Part shown: positions 25,976 through 36,200 of the stretch, in pieces | How positions within the stretch are numbered: position 1 is the stretch's first letter | Layout: the number at the start of each line of letters is the position of its first letter | Translations under genes and position numbers: made by a program | Notes under the pieces: model-generated | What the model saw: only the letters and a program-made list of their open reading frames with translations | Databases searched by the model: none | Told to the model about the DNA's origin: nothing | Assembly: GCA_044347755.1 (NCBI GenBank) | Contig: JBIKUE010000013.1 | Location: 1 to 64,000, forward strand | DNA: 64,000 bases | Direction: 5' to 3' | DNA from: M3007 sp044347755 | GTDB lineage: Bacteria > Bacteroidota > Bacteroidia > Chitinophagales > Saprospiraceae

Positions 25976-28720
25976 ATGAGAAAAACGCTCCTGTTTTTTA
26001 TTTTAACGCTTTGCACGGTTACAGCATATGCACAACCAACCAATGATGAATGTTCCAGCCCTATTGCATTACCGAATGGACTGAACTACTGTAGTCCGGC
26101 TAACGCCTTTACCAATGTGGGAGCAACGCCCTCTGCATATGGCGTACCCAGTTGTTTTGGCTCTGTTCAAAATGATGTGTGGTTTACCTATACACCACAG
26201 GCAACAGATATCACAATCACGGTGCGGGGCGCTACTGCTCAATCGCCTGGAGGGACCCTTCAGGATCCACAGGTTACCCTTTACTTTGGCACTTGTGGAG
26301 GAGTCATCAACGAATTGGTTTGCGATGCTGCTTCAGGTAATGCCAACATTGCCGAAGCTTATAAGGGCGGTCTTTTTGTAGGATATACCTATTTGATCCG
26401 TGTGCAAGGTACCGGAGGGCAAACCGGTTCATTCCAGATTTGTATCAACAACTACAACCCGCCGGTTGAACCCACTTCAGATTGTCCTTCATCTTCTATT
26501 TTATGCGATAAATCGCCATTCGTGGTGCAATACGTTACCGGAGCCGGTAGTAATAACGGTGAAATGCAGGATGCTGCCTGTTTCAACAACGGCGTTCCAG
26601 GCATTTTTGAATCCAATTCTACGTGGTTTGTATGGACCTGTTCCCAATCCGGAACACTTACCATGACCCTGACACCCTTAAATGGTCCGGACGACCTTGA
26701 TTTTGTGATATATAGATTACCCAACGGTATTAAAAATTGCAACGGTAAGATTTTGGAGCGATGTATGGCTTCCGGACAAAGTCAGGGCATCAATTCAACA
26801 GCCTGTTTGGGGCCTACAGGGATGCGAAATGGAGATCCGGATATCAGCGAAGATGCTGGATGCTCTGAACCCGGCGATGACGCCTGGCTTAGACCACTGG
26901 ATATGATACAAGGAGAAACCTATGCCCTTGTGGTCAATAACTTTTCCGCTACCGGCAATGGATTTTCGGTAGAATTTGGCGGAAGCGGTGAATTCCTCGG
27001 ACCTGAAGCTAAGTTTGAAACCATACCTTCCGCTGTATGCCTGGGGACCAATGTACAGGTGGTAGACGCCTCAAGTTTCCCCATTGGAGCCATTACCGGT
27101 TGGAACTGGAGCTTTGGCGCTTTTGCAACCCCTCAAACGGCAACCGGACCGGGGCCCCATACCGTGGCCTTCAACCTTCCGGGCGTTAATCCGGTAGTGC
27201 TTACCCTGGAAACAGACCTTGGCTGTAAAGTAACAGACATTCAATCTGTTACGATTTTCCCCAAAGTAGAAGTGGATACAGTCATTGCCGCACCTGATTG
27301 CAACGGCACTGCTAATGGGCAGGTAGTAATTAACAATATTACCAGTGGCACACCGCCTTATCAGTTTAGTTGGAATAATGGACCTTTCACTAATAGTAGC
27401 ACCTTAAGTAATCTTGGCGTGGGCCTGGTTAATCTTGTAATCAAAGACGCTAATAATTGCGAGACCGAACTGGATATACAGGTGGATGAACGCATCCTGA
27501 CCGCTGATGCCATTGTAGCACCACCCTTGTGTTTCGGCGATTCCAACGGTGAGATTTCACTGAATGTGACCAACGGTAAAAATCCGGTACAATTCAACTG
27601 GGGCAGCGGATTTATTCCGAACAATTCTCAGGGAGGATTTGCTGCCGGCACCTATACCATATTAGCCGTTGATGCGGTGCTTTGTGAGGGCACTTTTGTT
27701 GTAACCGTAACCGATAATCTGCCTTTAGAGCTCATGGTAGATACCGTAGACATTTCCTGCTATGGCGCCAACGATGGCATGGCAGAGGCCATTCCTTCCG
27801 GTGGTGTGGGACTGTATCAATACCAATGGTCAAACGGAGCCGTTACGCAAACCATTAGCAACCTCGCACCCGGACAGTATGATGTTACCCTTACGGACCG
27901 AAATGAATGTATGGTGGTCAGTGGCGTATTTATAACCGAACCACCTGATGTGGCCGTCAACCTGATCGATGTGCTTGACCTGATATGCAACGGCGCCCCG
28001 GAAGGTGAGATTCGGGTAGAGGGCCTGGGAGGAAGGCCGCCGTATACTTTTAGTCCTGATGGCATACAGTATTTCTCATCAGACACCTTGAAAAACCTGC
28101 TGGCTGGTGACTATTGGGTAAAAGTGAAAGATGCTTTTGGCTGCCAGGACTCTGTTTTTGCCTCCATCAATCAACCACCTGCATTGATCGTGGTTGCAGT
28201 TCCGCAGGATACCACGCTTGATTTGGGCTTTACCGTAGATCTGACCACGGTTACCGCCCCATTAGGCAGGCCGGTGACTTTTGAGTGGACGCCAGGAATT
28301 GGTTTAAGTGAAACGGATGTTCCGGATCCTTTGGCAACTGCCATTGACAACATCACATACATTGTAAAAATCACGGATGAAGATGGCTGTATGGCCTTTG
28401 ATACCGTTCGAATAAAGGTAAAAAAAGATCGTCCGGTGTTCTTTCCGAACATATTTGGTCCGGACAAACCATATCCAAATGACCATTTCACCGGATTTGG
28501 CGGACCAGCTGCATCGCAGATCACCCTTCTGCGCATTTTCGACCGTTGGGGAAGTATGGTCTATGAAAACACCAACTTCGATTTGAATGAGCCTAACCTT
28601 GGTTGGGATGGCACTGCTAAAGGAGAAAAAGTAGATGGTGTATTTGCCTGGTATGCGTTGGTAAGGTTTATTGATGGGCAAGAATTGGAGTACAAAGGAG
28701 ATGTAACGGTGTTGCGCTAA
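25976..28720 (+). CDS. Secreted multidomain protein with SprB repeats and a gliding-motility-type (CHU_C) T9SS C-terminus
   Basis: A 914-residue surface protein: signal peptide (ending AYAQP), a CUB-like/choice-of-anchor N-terminal part with many cysteines (residues 22-340), a PKD-like domain (about 345-420), then four to five SprB repeats of about 75 residues (recurring GxPPYxFSWNNG... and SCYGANDGMAEAIPSGG motifs), and a CHU_C C-terminal domain (FPNIFGPDKPYPNDHF, LRIFDRWGSMVYE, LGWDGTAKGEKVDGVFAW, EYKGDVTVLR). That C-terminal domain directs export by T9SS (type B). The family includes adhesins used in gliding or attachment; the ligand is unknown. The gene is divergent from pssA and monocistronic. 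Confidence 0.9.
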   Translation: MRKTLLFFILTLCTVTAYAQPTNDECSSPIALPNGLNYCSPANAFTNVGATPSAYGVPSCFGSVQNDVWFTYTPQATDITITVRGATAQSPGGTLQDPQVTLYFGTCGGVINELVCDAASGNANIAEAYKGGLFVGYTYLIRVQGTGGQTGSFQICINNYNPPVEPTSDCPSSSILCDKSPFVVQYVTGAGSNNGEMQDAACFNNGVPGIFESNSTWFVWTCSQSGTLTMTLTPLNGPDDLDFVIYRLPNGIKNCNGKILERCMASGQSQGINSTACLGPTGMRNGDPDISEDAGCSEPGDDAWLRPLDMIQGETYALVVNNFSATGNGFSVEFGGSGEFLGPEAKFETIPSAVCLGTNVQVVDASSFPIGAITGWNWSFGAFATPQTATGPGPHTVAFNLPGVNPVVLTLETDLGCKVTDIQSVTIFPKVEVDTVIAAPDCNGTANGQVVINNITSGTPPYQFSWNNGPFTNSSTLSNLGVGLVNLVIKDANNCETELDIQVDERILTADAIVAPPLCFGDSNGEISLNVTNGKNPVQFNWGSGFIPNNSQGGFAAGTYTILAVDAVLCEGTFVVTVTDNLPLELMVDTVDISCYGANDGMAEAIPSGGVGLYQYQWSNGAVTQTISNLAPGQYDVTLTDRNECMVVSGVFITEPPDVAVNLIDVLDLICNGAPEGEIRVEGLGGRPPYTFSPDGIQYFSSDTLKNLLAGDYWVKVKDAFGCQDSVFASINQPPALIVVAVPQDTTLDLGFTVDLTTVTAPLGRPVTFEWTPGIGLSETDVPDPLATAIDNITYIVKITDEDGCMAFDTVRIKVKKDRPVFFPNIFGPDKPYPNDHFTGFGGPAASQITLLRIFDRWGSMVYENTNFDLNEPNLGWDGTAKGEKVDGVFAWYALVRFIDGQELEYKGDVTVLR

Positions 28721-28746
28721 ACCAGGTCAAAAACTTTTACAATTTC

Positions 28747-28778
28747 TTGGAAATCACCCCAAAATTGCGCTACCTTTG
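28747..28778 (+). promoter_or_regulatory. Promoter of the rpsL operon
   Basis: TTGG at 28747-28750 and TACCTTTG at 28771-28778, about 21 nt apart, fit the Bacteroidota consensus very well. The following leader has an 8-bp stem (GAAAAAGG at 28790-28797 with CCTTTTTC at 28812-28819). Confidence 0.75.
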
Positions 28779-28862
28779 CCTCCGCTTTTGAAAAAGGGTG
28801 CATTTTTATGTCCTTTTTCATTGATTTTGAACGAGTTACATTCAATTTTCTAAAACTAAGGT

Positions 28863-29237
28863 ATGCCAACCATCAATCAACTTGTGCGGAAAAGCCGCGA
28901 AAAGGTGGAGTATGCGAGCAAGAGCCGTGCGCTCAATTCCAGCCCGCAGAAGCGCGGCGTATGCACACGTGTGTACACCACGACGCCTAAGAAGCCGAAC
29001 TCCGCACTCCGTAAGGTAGCCAAAGTGCGCCTTGTAAACGGAATCGAGGTAATCTGCTACATCCCTGGCGAAGGCCACAATCTGCAGGAGCACTCAATCG
29101 TACTCGTACGCGGCGGTCGTGTAAAAGACCTTCCCGGTGTACGTTACACCATCGTACGCGGCGCGCTTGACACCGCCGGTGTACAAAAACGCAACAAGAG
29201 CCGTTCCAAATACGGCACCAAGCGTCCGAAGAAATAA
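28863..29237 (+). CDS. rpsL: 30S ribosomal protein S12
   Basis: A 124-residue protein with the S12 pattern: start PTINQLVRKSREK, the decoding-centre loop TTPKKPNSALRKVAKVRL and GGRVKDLPGVRYTIVRG. The lysines equivalent to E. coli K42 and K87 are both present, so the sequence is of the streptomycin-sensitive wild type. It belongs to the S12-S7-EF-G group. The gene has its own promoter 90 bp upstream and is separated from rpsG by 124 bp with a nonamer repeat. Confidence 0.98.
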   Translation: MPTINQLVRKSREKVEYASKSRALNSSPQKRGVCTRVYTTTPKKPNSALRKVAKVRLVNGIEVICYIPGEGHNLQEHSIVLVRGGRVKDLPGVRYTIVRGALDTAGVQKRNKSRSKYGTKRPKK

Positions 29238-29242
29238 TTATT

Positions 29243-29351
29243 AATGTGGGCAATGTGGTTAATATGGGTAATGTGGTTCATGAGCGCTTGTCTCTCACAA
29301 ACTACATATTCTTCCGCACTCCTTCACATTCATTCATTCAACACATTCACC
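29243..29351 (+). repeat. Nonamer repeat and complementary arm between rpsL and rpsG
   Basis: 29243-29278 is four copies of a 9-bp unit (AATGTGGTT/AATGTGGGC type). The complementary A/C-rich pattern (CACATTCAT, ACACATTCA) occurs at 29323-29351 directly before the rpsG start. The two can pair imperfectly into one long stem. Confidence 0.55.
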
Positions 29352-29361
29352 TTATTATACA

Positions 29362-29832
29362 ATGCGTAAGCACAAACCGAAACCTCGAGTATTGGCCGCC
29401 GATCCGCGTTACAACGATACGATGGTAACACGTTTCGTGAATAACCTGATGTGGGACGGCAAGAAGAGCGTTGCGTTCAGCATTTTTTACGATGCCCTGG
29501 ATATCGTAAAAAACCGCACCAACGAGGACGAGCTGCAAGTGTGGAAAAAAGCACTTAATAACGTTATGCCACAAGTGGAAGTTCGCAGCCGCCGTGTAGG
29601 TGGTTCAACTTTCCAGATCCCGACTGAATTGCCTGCTAACCGCAAGGTATCTATCGGTATCAAGTGGATGATCAAATATGCCCGCGCCCGCAGCGGTAAA
29701 GGCATGGCCGAAAAACTCGCCGCCGAAGTCATGGCAGCTGCCAAAGGCGAAGGCAACGCAGTTAAAAAGCGCGAAGACGTACACAAAATGGCGGAAGCAA
29801 ACCGTGCTTTCGCACACTTCCGTGGACGTTAA
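29362..29832 (+). CDS. rpsG: 30S ribosomal protein S7
   Basis: 156 residues, full length: DPRYNDTMVTRFVNNLMWDGKKSVA, VRSRRVGGSTFQIPTELPANRK and the C-terminal KREDVHKMAEANRAFAHFRGR are typical. S7 nucleates the 30S head and contacts the E-site tRNA; in enterics it also represses its own operon. A strong inverted repeat follows 20 bp after the stop. Confidence 0.98.
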   Translation: MRKHKPKPRVLAADPRYNDTMVTRFVNNLMWDGKKSVAFSIFYDALDIVKNRTNEDELQVWKKALNNVMPQVEVRSRRVGGSTFQIPTELPANRKVSIGIKWMIKYARARSGKGMAEKLAAEVMAAAKGEGNAVKKREDVHKMAEANRAFAHFRGR

Positions 29833-29852
29833 GCACGGCTAACCGAACGCTC

Positions 29853-29921
29853 TACCGCCGAACATTGCACTCCCATTCCCTTGTGTTTGGAAAAGCAATG
29901 TTCGGCGGTATCGGCGTTTTT
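29853..29921 (+). terminator. Long-stem hairpin after rpsG
   Basis: A perfect 16-bp GC-rich inverted repeat (29853-29868 and 29895-29910, 26-nt loop) is followed after six bases by five T residues. It separates rpsG from fusA by terminating or attenuating. The remaining 29922-30108 leader of fusA is AT-rich and shows no clear promoter. Confidence 0.65.
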
Positions 29922-30108
29922 AGAGGATTTGAAAGTCGAATTCAAAATTTAGCTTTCAAAATTTTCGCACATTACATCGGGATTACGCAAAATTAACATT
30001 CAAATAAATAGCTTATAACGCTTTGTTTCAGGCATTTTATTCTGAATGAACGTTTAAACCCGAAATTCTTATTCAAATCTCTTCACTCATTCAATAAAGT
30101 AAAAAGTC

Positions 30109-32241
30109 ATGGCAACGGACCTTCGGTTTACCCGGAATATTGGTATCGCCGCCCACATTGATGCGGGCAAAACGACTTTCACCGAGCGCACGCTCTTCTA
30201 CACTGGTGTTAACCACAAAATCGGCGAAGTGCACGAAGGTGCAGCTACGATGGACTGGATGGAACAGGAGCAGGAGCGCGGCATCACCATCACCTCTGCT
30301 GCTACCAAATGCCAGTGGACGGTTGAAGGACAAAAATACGACTTCAACATCATTGACACTCCGGGGCACGTAGACTTCACCGTAGAGGTGAACCGCTCTT
30401 TGCGCGTACTCGACGGTCTGGTGTTCCTTTTCTCCGCCGTAGACGGCGTAGAACCTCAGTCTGAAACCAACTGGCGTCTTGCCGATAACTACCGCGTACC
30501 ACGTATTGGCTTCGTAAATAAGATGGACCGCGCAGGTTCCGACTTTATGATGGTGGTAAAAGACATGAAAGCCAAACTGGGAGCTAATGCTATTCCACTC
30601 CAGGTTCCAATCGGATCTGAGCACAACTTCAAAGGTGTGGTAGACCTCGTAACTGGTAAAGCCATCGTTTGGAACGAGCACGACCAGGGTATGACCTACA
30701 CGGAAGTTCCAATTCCTGACGACCTGAAAGAAACAGTTCAGGAACTTCGTCAGCAACTGGTTGAAGAGGTTGCATCTTATGATGACAACTTGTTGGAGAA
30801 GTTCTTCGATGATCCGGATACCATTACGGTGGAAGAAATGCGCGCCGCTGTTCGCGCTGCTGTTTGCGATCTGAAAATGACGCCTGTAATGTGCGGCTCT
30901 GCCTTTAAAAACAAAGGTGTTCAGGCTTGTCTTGATGCTGCCTGCTATTTCCTTCCTTCTCCGATTGATATCGCTGCCGTGAAAGGTACTGATCCAAAAA
31001 CAGAGACTGAAGTAGAGCGCAAGCCATCAGTGACCGAGCCATTCACCGCATTGGCATTCAAAATTGCTACAGACCCGTTCGTAGGTCGCCTTTGCTTTAT
31101 CCGCGTTTACTCTGGCAAACTGGATGCAGGCTCTTACGTATTGAATACGCGTACCAATGATAAAGAGCGTATCAGCCGTCTGTATCAAATGCACGCCAAC
31201 AAGCAAAACCCGATTGACTCTGTTGAAGCAGGTGATATCGCAGCCGCTGTTGGTTTTAAGGATATCCGCACCGGTGATACCCTTTCCGATGTGAACCACC
31301 CGATCGTACTCGAATCTATGGTGTTCCCGGAACCGGTAATCGGTCTGGCGGTTGAACCTAAAACACAAAAAGACCTGGACAAGCTGGGTATGGCCCTCAA
31401 CAAACTGGCTGAGGAAGATCCAACTTTCCGCGTTCGTTACGATGAGGAAACCAACCAAACCGTTATTTCCGGTATGGGTGAACTGCACCTGGAAATCATT
31501 GTTGACCGCCTGAAGCGCGAGTTTAAGGTAGAATGTAACCAGGGTGCTCCTCAGGTTAACTATAAAGAGGCTTTGACCAAAACTACTTCCCACCGCGAAC
31601 GTTTGAAAAAACAAACCGGTGGTTCTGGTCTCTTCGCAGATATGGAATTTGAACTCGGCCCAGCTGACGAAGATTTCCTGAACAGCGAAGACTTCAAGAG
31701 CGGGAAGAAGAAGCTTCAGTTTGAATGGGCTATCGTGGGTGGTGCTATCGACAAAAACTACCAGAAGCCTATCATGGATGGTTTCAACCAGATGATGAAC
31801 AATGGTATCCTTGCTGGTTACAACATCGACTCTATGAAGGTGAGAGTAACTGACGGTAGCATGCACGCCGTGGACTCCAAGCCTATTGCATTTGAATTGT
31901 GTGCTAAAGAAGGCTTCCGCGCTGCAGCTCCAGCCACAAAGCCACAAATCATGGAGCCTATCATGAAATTGGAAGTAATCACTCCGGAAGAATATGTTGG
32001 TCCGGTTATTGGCGACTTGAACCGCCGTCGTGGTCTTCCAAAAGGACAGGAAACTCGTATGGGTGGCGCTGTTGCCATCCAGGCTGAAGTGCCTCTGTCT
32101 GAAATGTTCGGTTACGTGACTCAGTTGCGCACCCTGACCTCTGGCCGTGCATCCAGCACCATGGAGTTCAGCCACTTCGCTCCGCCTCCGGAAAGCGTTT
32201 CCAAAGCGGTAATCGAAGCTTCTAAGGCTGGCAAAGGGTAA
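30109..32241 (+). CDS. fusA: Translation elongation factor G
   Basis: 710 residues with all five EF-G domains: G1 AHIDAGKTTFTER, G2 ERGITITSA, G3 DTPGHVDF, G4 NKMDRAG, G5 near CGSAF, then GMGELHLEIIVDRL in domain III and the PKGQETRMGGAVAIQAEVPLSEMFGY end of domain V. It is the classical bacterial translocase. EF-G is encoded 277 bp after rpsG as expected, but a clear terminator follows it and rpsJ/S10 operon genes do not, unlike in many Bacteroidota. Confidence 0.98.
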   Translation: MATDLRFTRNIGIAAHIDAGKTTFTERTLFYTGVNHKIGEVHEGAATMDWMEQEQERGITITSAATKCQWTVEGQKYDFNIIDTPGHVDFTVEVNRSLRVLDGLVFLFSAVDGVEPQSETNWRLADNYRVPRIGFVNKMDRAGSDFMMVVKDMKAKLGANAIPLQVPIGSEHNFKGVVDLVTGKAIVWNEHDQGMTYTEVPIPDDLKETVQELRQQLVEEVASYDDNLLEKFFDDPDTITVEEMRAAVRAAVCDLKMTPVMCGSAFKNKGVQACLDAACYFLPSPIDIAAVKGTDPKTETEVERKPSVTEPFTALAFKIATDPFVGRLCFIRVYSGKLDAGSYVLNTRTNDKERISRLYQMHANKQNPIDSVEAGDIAAAVGFKDIRTGDTLSDVNHPIVLESMVFPEPVIGLAVEPKTQKDLDKLGMALNKLAEEDPTFRVRYDEETNQTVISGMGELHLEIIVDRLKREFKVECNQGAPQVNYKEALTKTTSHRERLKKQTGGSGLFADMEFELGPADEDFLNSEDFKSGKKKLQFEWAIVGGAIDKNYQKPIMDGFNQMMNNGILAGYNIDSMKVRVTDGSMHAVDSKPIAFELCAKEGFRAAAPATKPQIMEPIMKLEVITPEEYVGPVIGDLNRRRGLPKGQETRMGGAVAIQAEVPLSEMFGYVTQLRTLTSGRASSTMEFSHFAPPPESVSKAVIEASKAGKG

Positions 32242-32293
32242 GACCTGCCACCGAAGGAGACTGGATTAACCATCGTGGTTCCAGCTATATCAG

Positions 32294-32327
32294 CCCCCGA
32301 TCATGTGTCTGCATGGTCGGGGGTTTT
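32294..32327 (+). terminator. Terminator after fusA
   Basis: A 12-bp stem with one G-U pair (32294-32305 with 32312-32323), six-base loop and four T residues, 53 bp after the fusA stop. Confidence 0.85.
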
Positions 32328-32336
32328 ACATTTATG

Positions 32337-32383
32337 CCACGGCTACGCCGTTGGGAGGTGCCCTGCAGGCATCCTTTTTTATT
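32337..32383 (+). repeat. REP-like composite palindrome, left of the transposase
   Basis: CACGGCTACGCCGTT is followed by the small palindrome GCCCTGCAGGC. The same two-part unit in the same orientation lies right of the transposase at 33113-33150. ACGGC-TAC-GCCGT can itself fold as a 5-bp hairpin. Confidence 0.7.
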
Positions 32384-32400
32384 CTTCTGACACTTGGGGC

Positions 32401-32431
32401 TTGATTTATCATTTTTTTTCCGTTAACTTTG
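32401..32431 (+). promoter_or_regulatory. Promoter of the transposase gene
   Basis: TTG at 32401-32403 and TAACTTTG at 32424-32431 with a 20-nt spacer match the Bacteroidota promoter pattern, 31 nt before the transposase start codon. Confidence 0.6.
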
Positions 32432-32461
32432 GCTATTCGTTAATCGTTAAACACGCTAATC

Positions 32462-32923
32462 ATGGCCAACACTTATCATCAACTTTACATCCAAACCGTA
32501 TTTGCCGTCAAATTTCGGGAAGGCCTGCTCTTACCTGAATTCAGACAAGAATTATTTGGTTACATGGGTCAAACCATCAATAATCTGGGACATAAAACGC
32601 TAATAGTGAATGGTGTAGCAGACCATGTCCACTGTTTCTTTGCCCTTAACCCCGCACATTCAGTATCTGATTTGATGCAAAAAGTAAAATCCAATGCTTC
32701 CGGCTGGATAAATGATCAAAAATTTCTGGAACACCCCTTTGCCTGGCAAAAAGGATATGGTGCATTTTCCTATGCCAAATCACAAATCAATGTCGTTTTC
32801 AGGTATGTCCAAAACCAGGAATCCCACCACCAAAAACAATCCTTCCGCGACGAATACCTCGAGTTCCTCCACAAATTTCAAATAGACCACAACGAAAAAT
32901 ACATCTTTCACGATCCCATCTAA
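32462..32923 (+). CDS. REP-associated tyrosine transposase (RAYT, Y1/HUH family)
   Basis: A 153-residue Y1 transposase domain. The HUH metal motif reads HVH at residues 55-57, and the catalytic tyrosine is Tyr115 in FRYVQNQESHH; both are intact. The enzyme makes and joins single-strand breaks at hairpin-marked sites. Its surroundings decide the subtype: no TnpB, no IS200 ends, but at least seven REP-like palindromes within 800 bp on both sides, so it is best read as a RAYT rather than an IS200/IS605 transposase. It has its own promoter. Such single genes are usually domesticated and spread the palindromes rather than themselves. Confidence 0.85.
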   Translation: MANTYHQLYIQTVFAVKFREGLLLPEFRQELFGYMGQTINNLGHKTLIVNGVADHVHCFFALNPAHSVSDLMQKVKSNASGWINDQKFLEHPFAWQKGYGAFSYAKSQINVVFRYVQNQESHHQKQSFRDEYLEFLHKFQIDHNEKYIFHDPI

Positions 32924-32926
32924 AAA

Positions 32927-33150
32927 ACGGCGTAGCCACACCCCAAACGGCGTAGCCGCCTACCCAAACGGCGTAGCCGTGCCATTTTTGTAGCCCCCAA
33001 GGGATCAGAAGGCGGAATTTATTGTCAAAATGGCGTAGCCATGACATTTTAAAATGCCACGGCTACGCCGTTTTTACGTTGCTATTTCATCCCCTACGGG
33101 CTACACAAATGGCACGGCTACGCCGTTTTAGGGTACGCCCTGCGGGCGTT
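32927..33150. repeat. Cluster of REP-like palindromes right of the transposase
   Basis: Copies of ACGGCGTAGCC start at 32927, 32947 and 32968, a diverged copy (TGGCGTAGCCATG) is at 33031, and inverted copies (CCACGGCTACGCCGT) are at 33057 and 33112. The pair 33032-33070 can form an almost perfect 19-bp stem. The last copy is joined to GCCCTGCGGGC as on the left side. The stretch 32924-33269 holds no gene other than these repeats and the upstream region of the next gene. Confidence 0.8.
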
Positions 33151-33269
33151 TGATCTAATGGTTTGTGTCCAACAGGCTTTTTGTCCGCCAGACATTTCTT
33201 ATTTATGGTATTATTGCGCAACAATTAGCTCGGGCTACCAAAAAGCTGGCAACCAATTACATCTTATCC

Positions 33270-36200
33270 ATGAAAAATTCCGCGATTGCAATGTTTTTTA
33301 CATTGCTGCTTATATGCACGCAAGTCAGTGCTCAAAAAATTTTCATTAATGAAGGTTCCAACAGAAATTACAACACTATTGCCGACGAAAACGGCGAATT
33401 TCCGGATTGGATAGAATTATTCAATCCGGGGCCAGATACAATATCCTTGTTGAATTACCGCCTTTCTGATCGATTGAACAAGCCGGATATGTGGCGACTC
33501 CCCAGTATTCCATTGGCGCCTAACGAATACAAGGTTATATTTTGTAGTGGTAATAACCGAACCCCAATTACCATTTTTAAACCTGTGCATAATACCGGCA
33601 CTTTTACACCGGTAATTGGGTGGAACGAACACCTTTTTAGCGATTCCATTTATTGGGATGGTGTCTCTAATCTGCTTATCAACACCTGTTCTTATAGTAA
33701 TACAGGGTACACGGTCAATTCTGTTTTTAATCAAAGCAGTACTACCTACTTTTCTTCCTCTTACACGTTCAATGATGGCAATGAATATTCCTGTGGCGCA
33801 CCCTATGGCACCAGAGCAAAAGTTCGACCCAATATGCGGATCAATCAGGTGGTTATAGGAAATGAAACCATCCAAAACTCACCATACGACTACCCGGCTC
33901 CTTATGGCAACTGGTATTGGACGGCACGACATCAATTCCTGGTGCGCGCTGATGAATTAGTGGCCGCCGGACTAACACCCGGCTATATTACCAGTCTGGC
34001 ATTTGATGTGGCATGGACCGACCCGAATATCGTGTACACATACGTTGATTTTAGTCTAAAGTTGGTCCAAGAAGCCGAATTGAGCTTTGAGTTTCAGCAA
34101 ATCACCTCTCAACCTAACCTTCATACCAATTTTAAACTATCCGGTGAGGGCGATACTGTCTACCTGTTTAATCCTGACCTGGAATTGTCGAGTAGCCTGA
34201 TGGTAAACAGTAGCAATCTGGACAACAGCAACGGCAGCTTTCCGGACTCCTCTCAAAACATCGTCATTTTTGCGCCACCTACACCCGGACAATCCAATAA
34301 CCAGTCTGAAACATTCCTGGATTATTTGCTCCCACCCGTTATTCAAACACCCGCAGGATTATACAATACCATAGTAACAACGATTATTACAAACCCTAAT
34401 GGAGGCAACTCCATAGTACGATACACCCTTGACGGCAGTGATCCGGATGAAAACGACCCCGTTTTTGATGGAACACCCATTACTATTTTCTATTCCGCGG
34501 TATTGAAAGCACGAGCGTTTGAAGCGGGCATTTTACCAAGCAAGCCAGTCGCTTCAAGTTATCTGCTGGGCATTAACCATACCACGCCAATTCTTGCAGT
34601 GACCACTCAACAAGAAAACCTTTATGGCCCAAACGGCATTTTTGACAATTGGTGGACCGATTGGGAAAAATCTGCACATGTGGAATATTTTGACTTGCAA
34701 GACACCCACCGGCTAATCATCTCCCAGTTGGCAGCCATGCAAATGGATGGTGGCGCAGGAGGAAGCCGGTTTCATCCACAACATTCTTTTCAAATTAATT
34801 TTGCCCATTCTGCTTTGGGCGACGGGTCAGTTGAACACGCTTTTATCCCGACTAAGCCCAAACACATCACCTACGATAAAATTTATCTGCGCAACGGGAG
34901 TAATCAATATCTCTCGTACCCATACAAGGATGCATGCGCCGTAGAAGCTATGGGCCATGCAACCAACAACTATTACAGCGGCTGGAGGCCGGTGAGCGTT
35001 TATATCAATGGCAATTATTTTGGCTTGTATGAGTTGCGGGAAAAGTTTGACACCGAATTTTTCAAGGCGCAGGATGATTGTGATAAAGATTCAATCGACA
35101 TTTTGTCACTTAGCTTTTGGTATAACAGCGTCTTGAGAGCTGTAGAAGGGTCAACAGATGGTTTTTTTACTGCCATGGAGGCGTTCGACATCCTGGACCC
35201 TGCAGATTCCAGCTTTTGGGAAAAGACTGATCGCCTGTTTGACATGAAATATTACCATGATTACATTATTGGAGAATCTTGGGTAGGCAACAGAGACTGG
35301 CCTGGTAATAATATCAAAATTTATCGATCTGACAAAACCGACTTCCGTTGGCGTTATTGCATCCAGGATTTTGAACTGGCATTGGAGCCAGGTGGTTGGA
35401 CATCTATTTACGACGACCCGATCCGTTTTTTGCTGGACATTGACATCAATAATCCTTACACCAGGGTTTGGAAGCGGGGCATGGATAATCCGAAATTCCG
35501 GAACTACTTTATCAACCGTTTTGCCGATTTGATGAACACGGCCTACCTGCCAGACTCATTGACCCAGGTGGAACAACGTATGTTTGAACAAACTGTAGTG
35601 GAAATGCCTAAGTTATATGCACGGTGGGGAAACCCTAACGACATCCCCGGGCAAATGAACGCATTCAACAACAATCATCTTACCTACCAATTCAGTCTGA
35701 CCGCACGCAGTCCCGAAGTACGTAATTTCATCCAAAGTAACCTTGGGCTTAATGGCCAGGTAGAGGTTATACTGGATGCTATTCCGGCTGGTGCAGGCCG
35801 GATTACCCTGAATACCATCACTCCCGGCCCTCTGCCATGGAGTGGCATTTATTTTGACGGCAATGAGATCAGCCTTACCGCCATTCCGGAGCCGGGATAT
35901 ACCTTCCTTTATTGGGATACCAACGAGGTATTGCTAAACATAGACACCCATGCCACTCTGGTAGTGAATGCTCATACCAGCACTCTTTTCCGGGCAGTAT
36001 TTGCCCCTACAGGGTTTCAGGGACGTATGGCCTTTAGCGAATTGCACTACCACCCGGATAGCACCCGGAATTCCGACGACTGGATTGAGCTGTTGAACTA
36101 TGGCAATGGGGCACTGGACATTTCAGGCTGGCGGCTCACCGATGGCAATCCGTTGAACAATTTCACCTTCCCGCTGGGAACGGTGGTGCCCCCCCAAGGC

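Noticed and set aside
31027..32175. A 382-codon frame antisense to fusA
   Set aside because: It is a shadow of highly biased EF-G codons; the sense product is complete and conserved. The same holds for 30091-30756 on the minus strand.
32462..32923. Complete IS200/IS605 insertion sequence
   Set aside because: No TnpB, no typical left and right hairpin ends next to the gene and REP-like palindromes on both sides; RAYT is the better reading.
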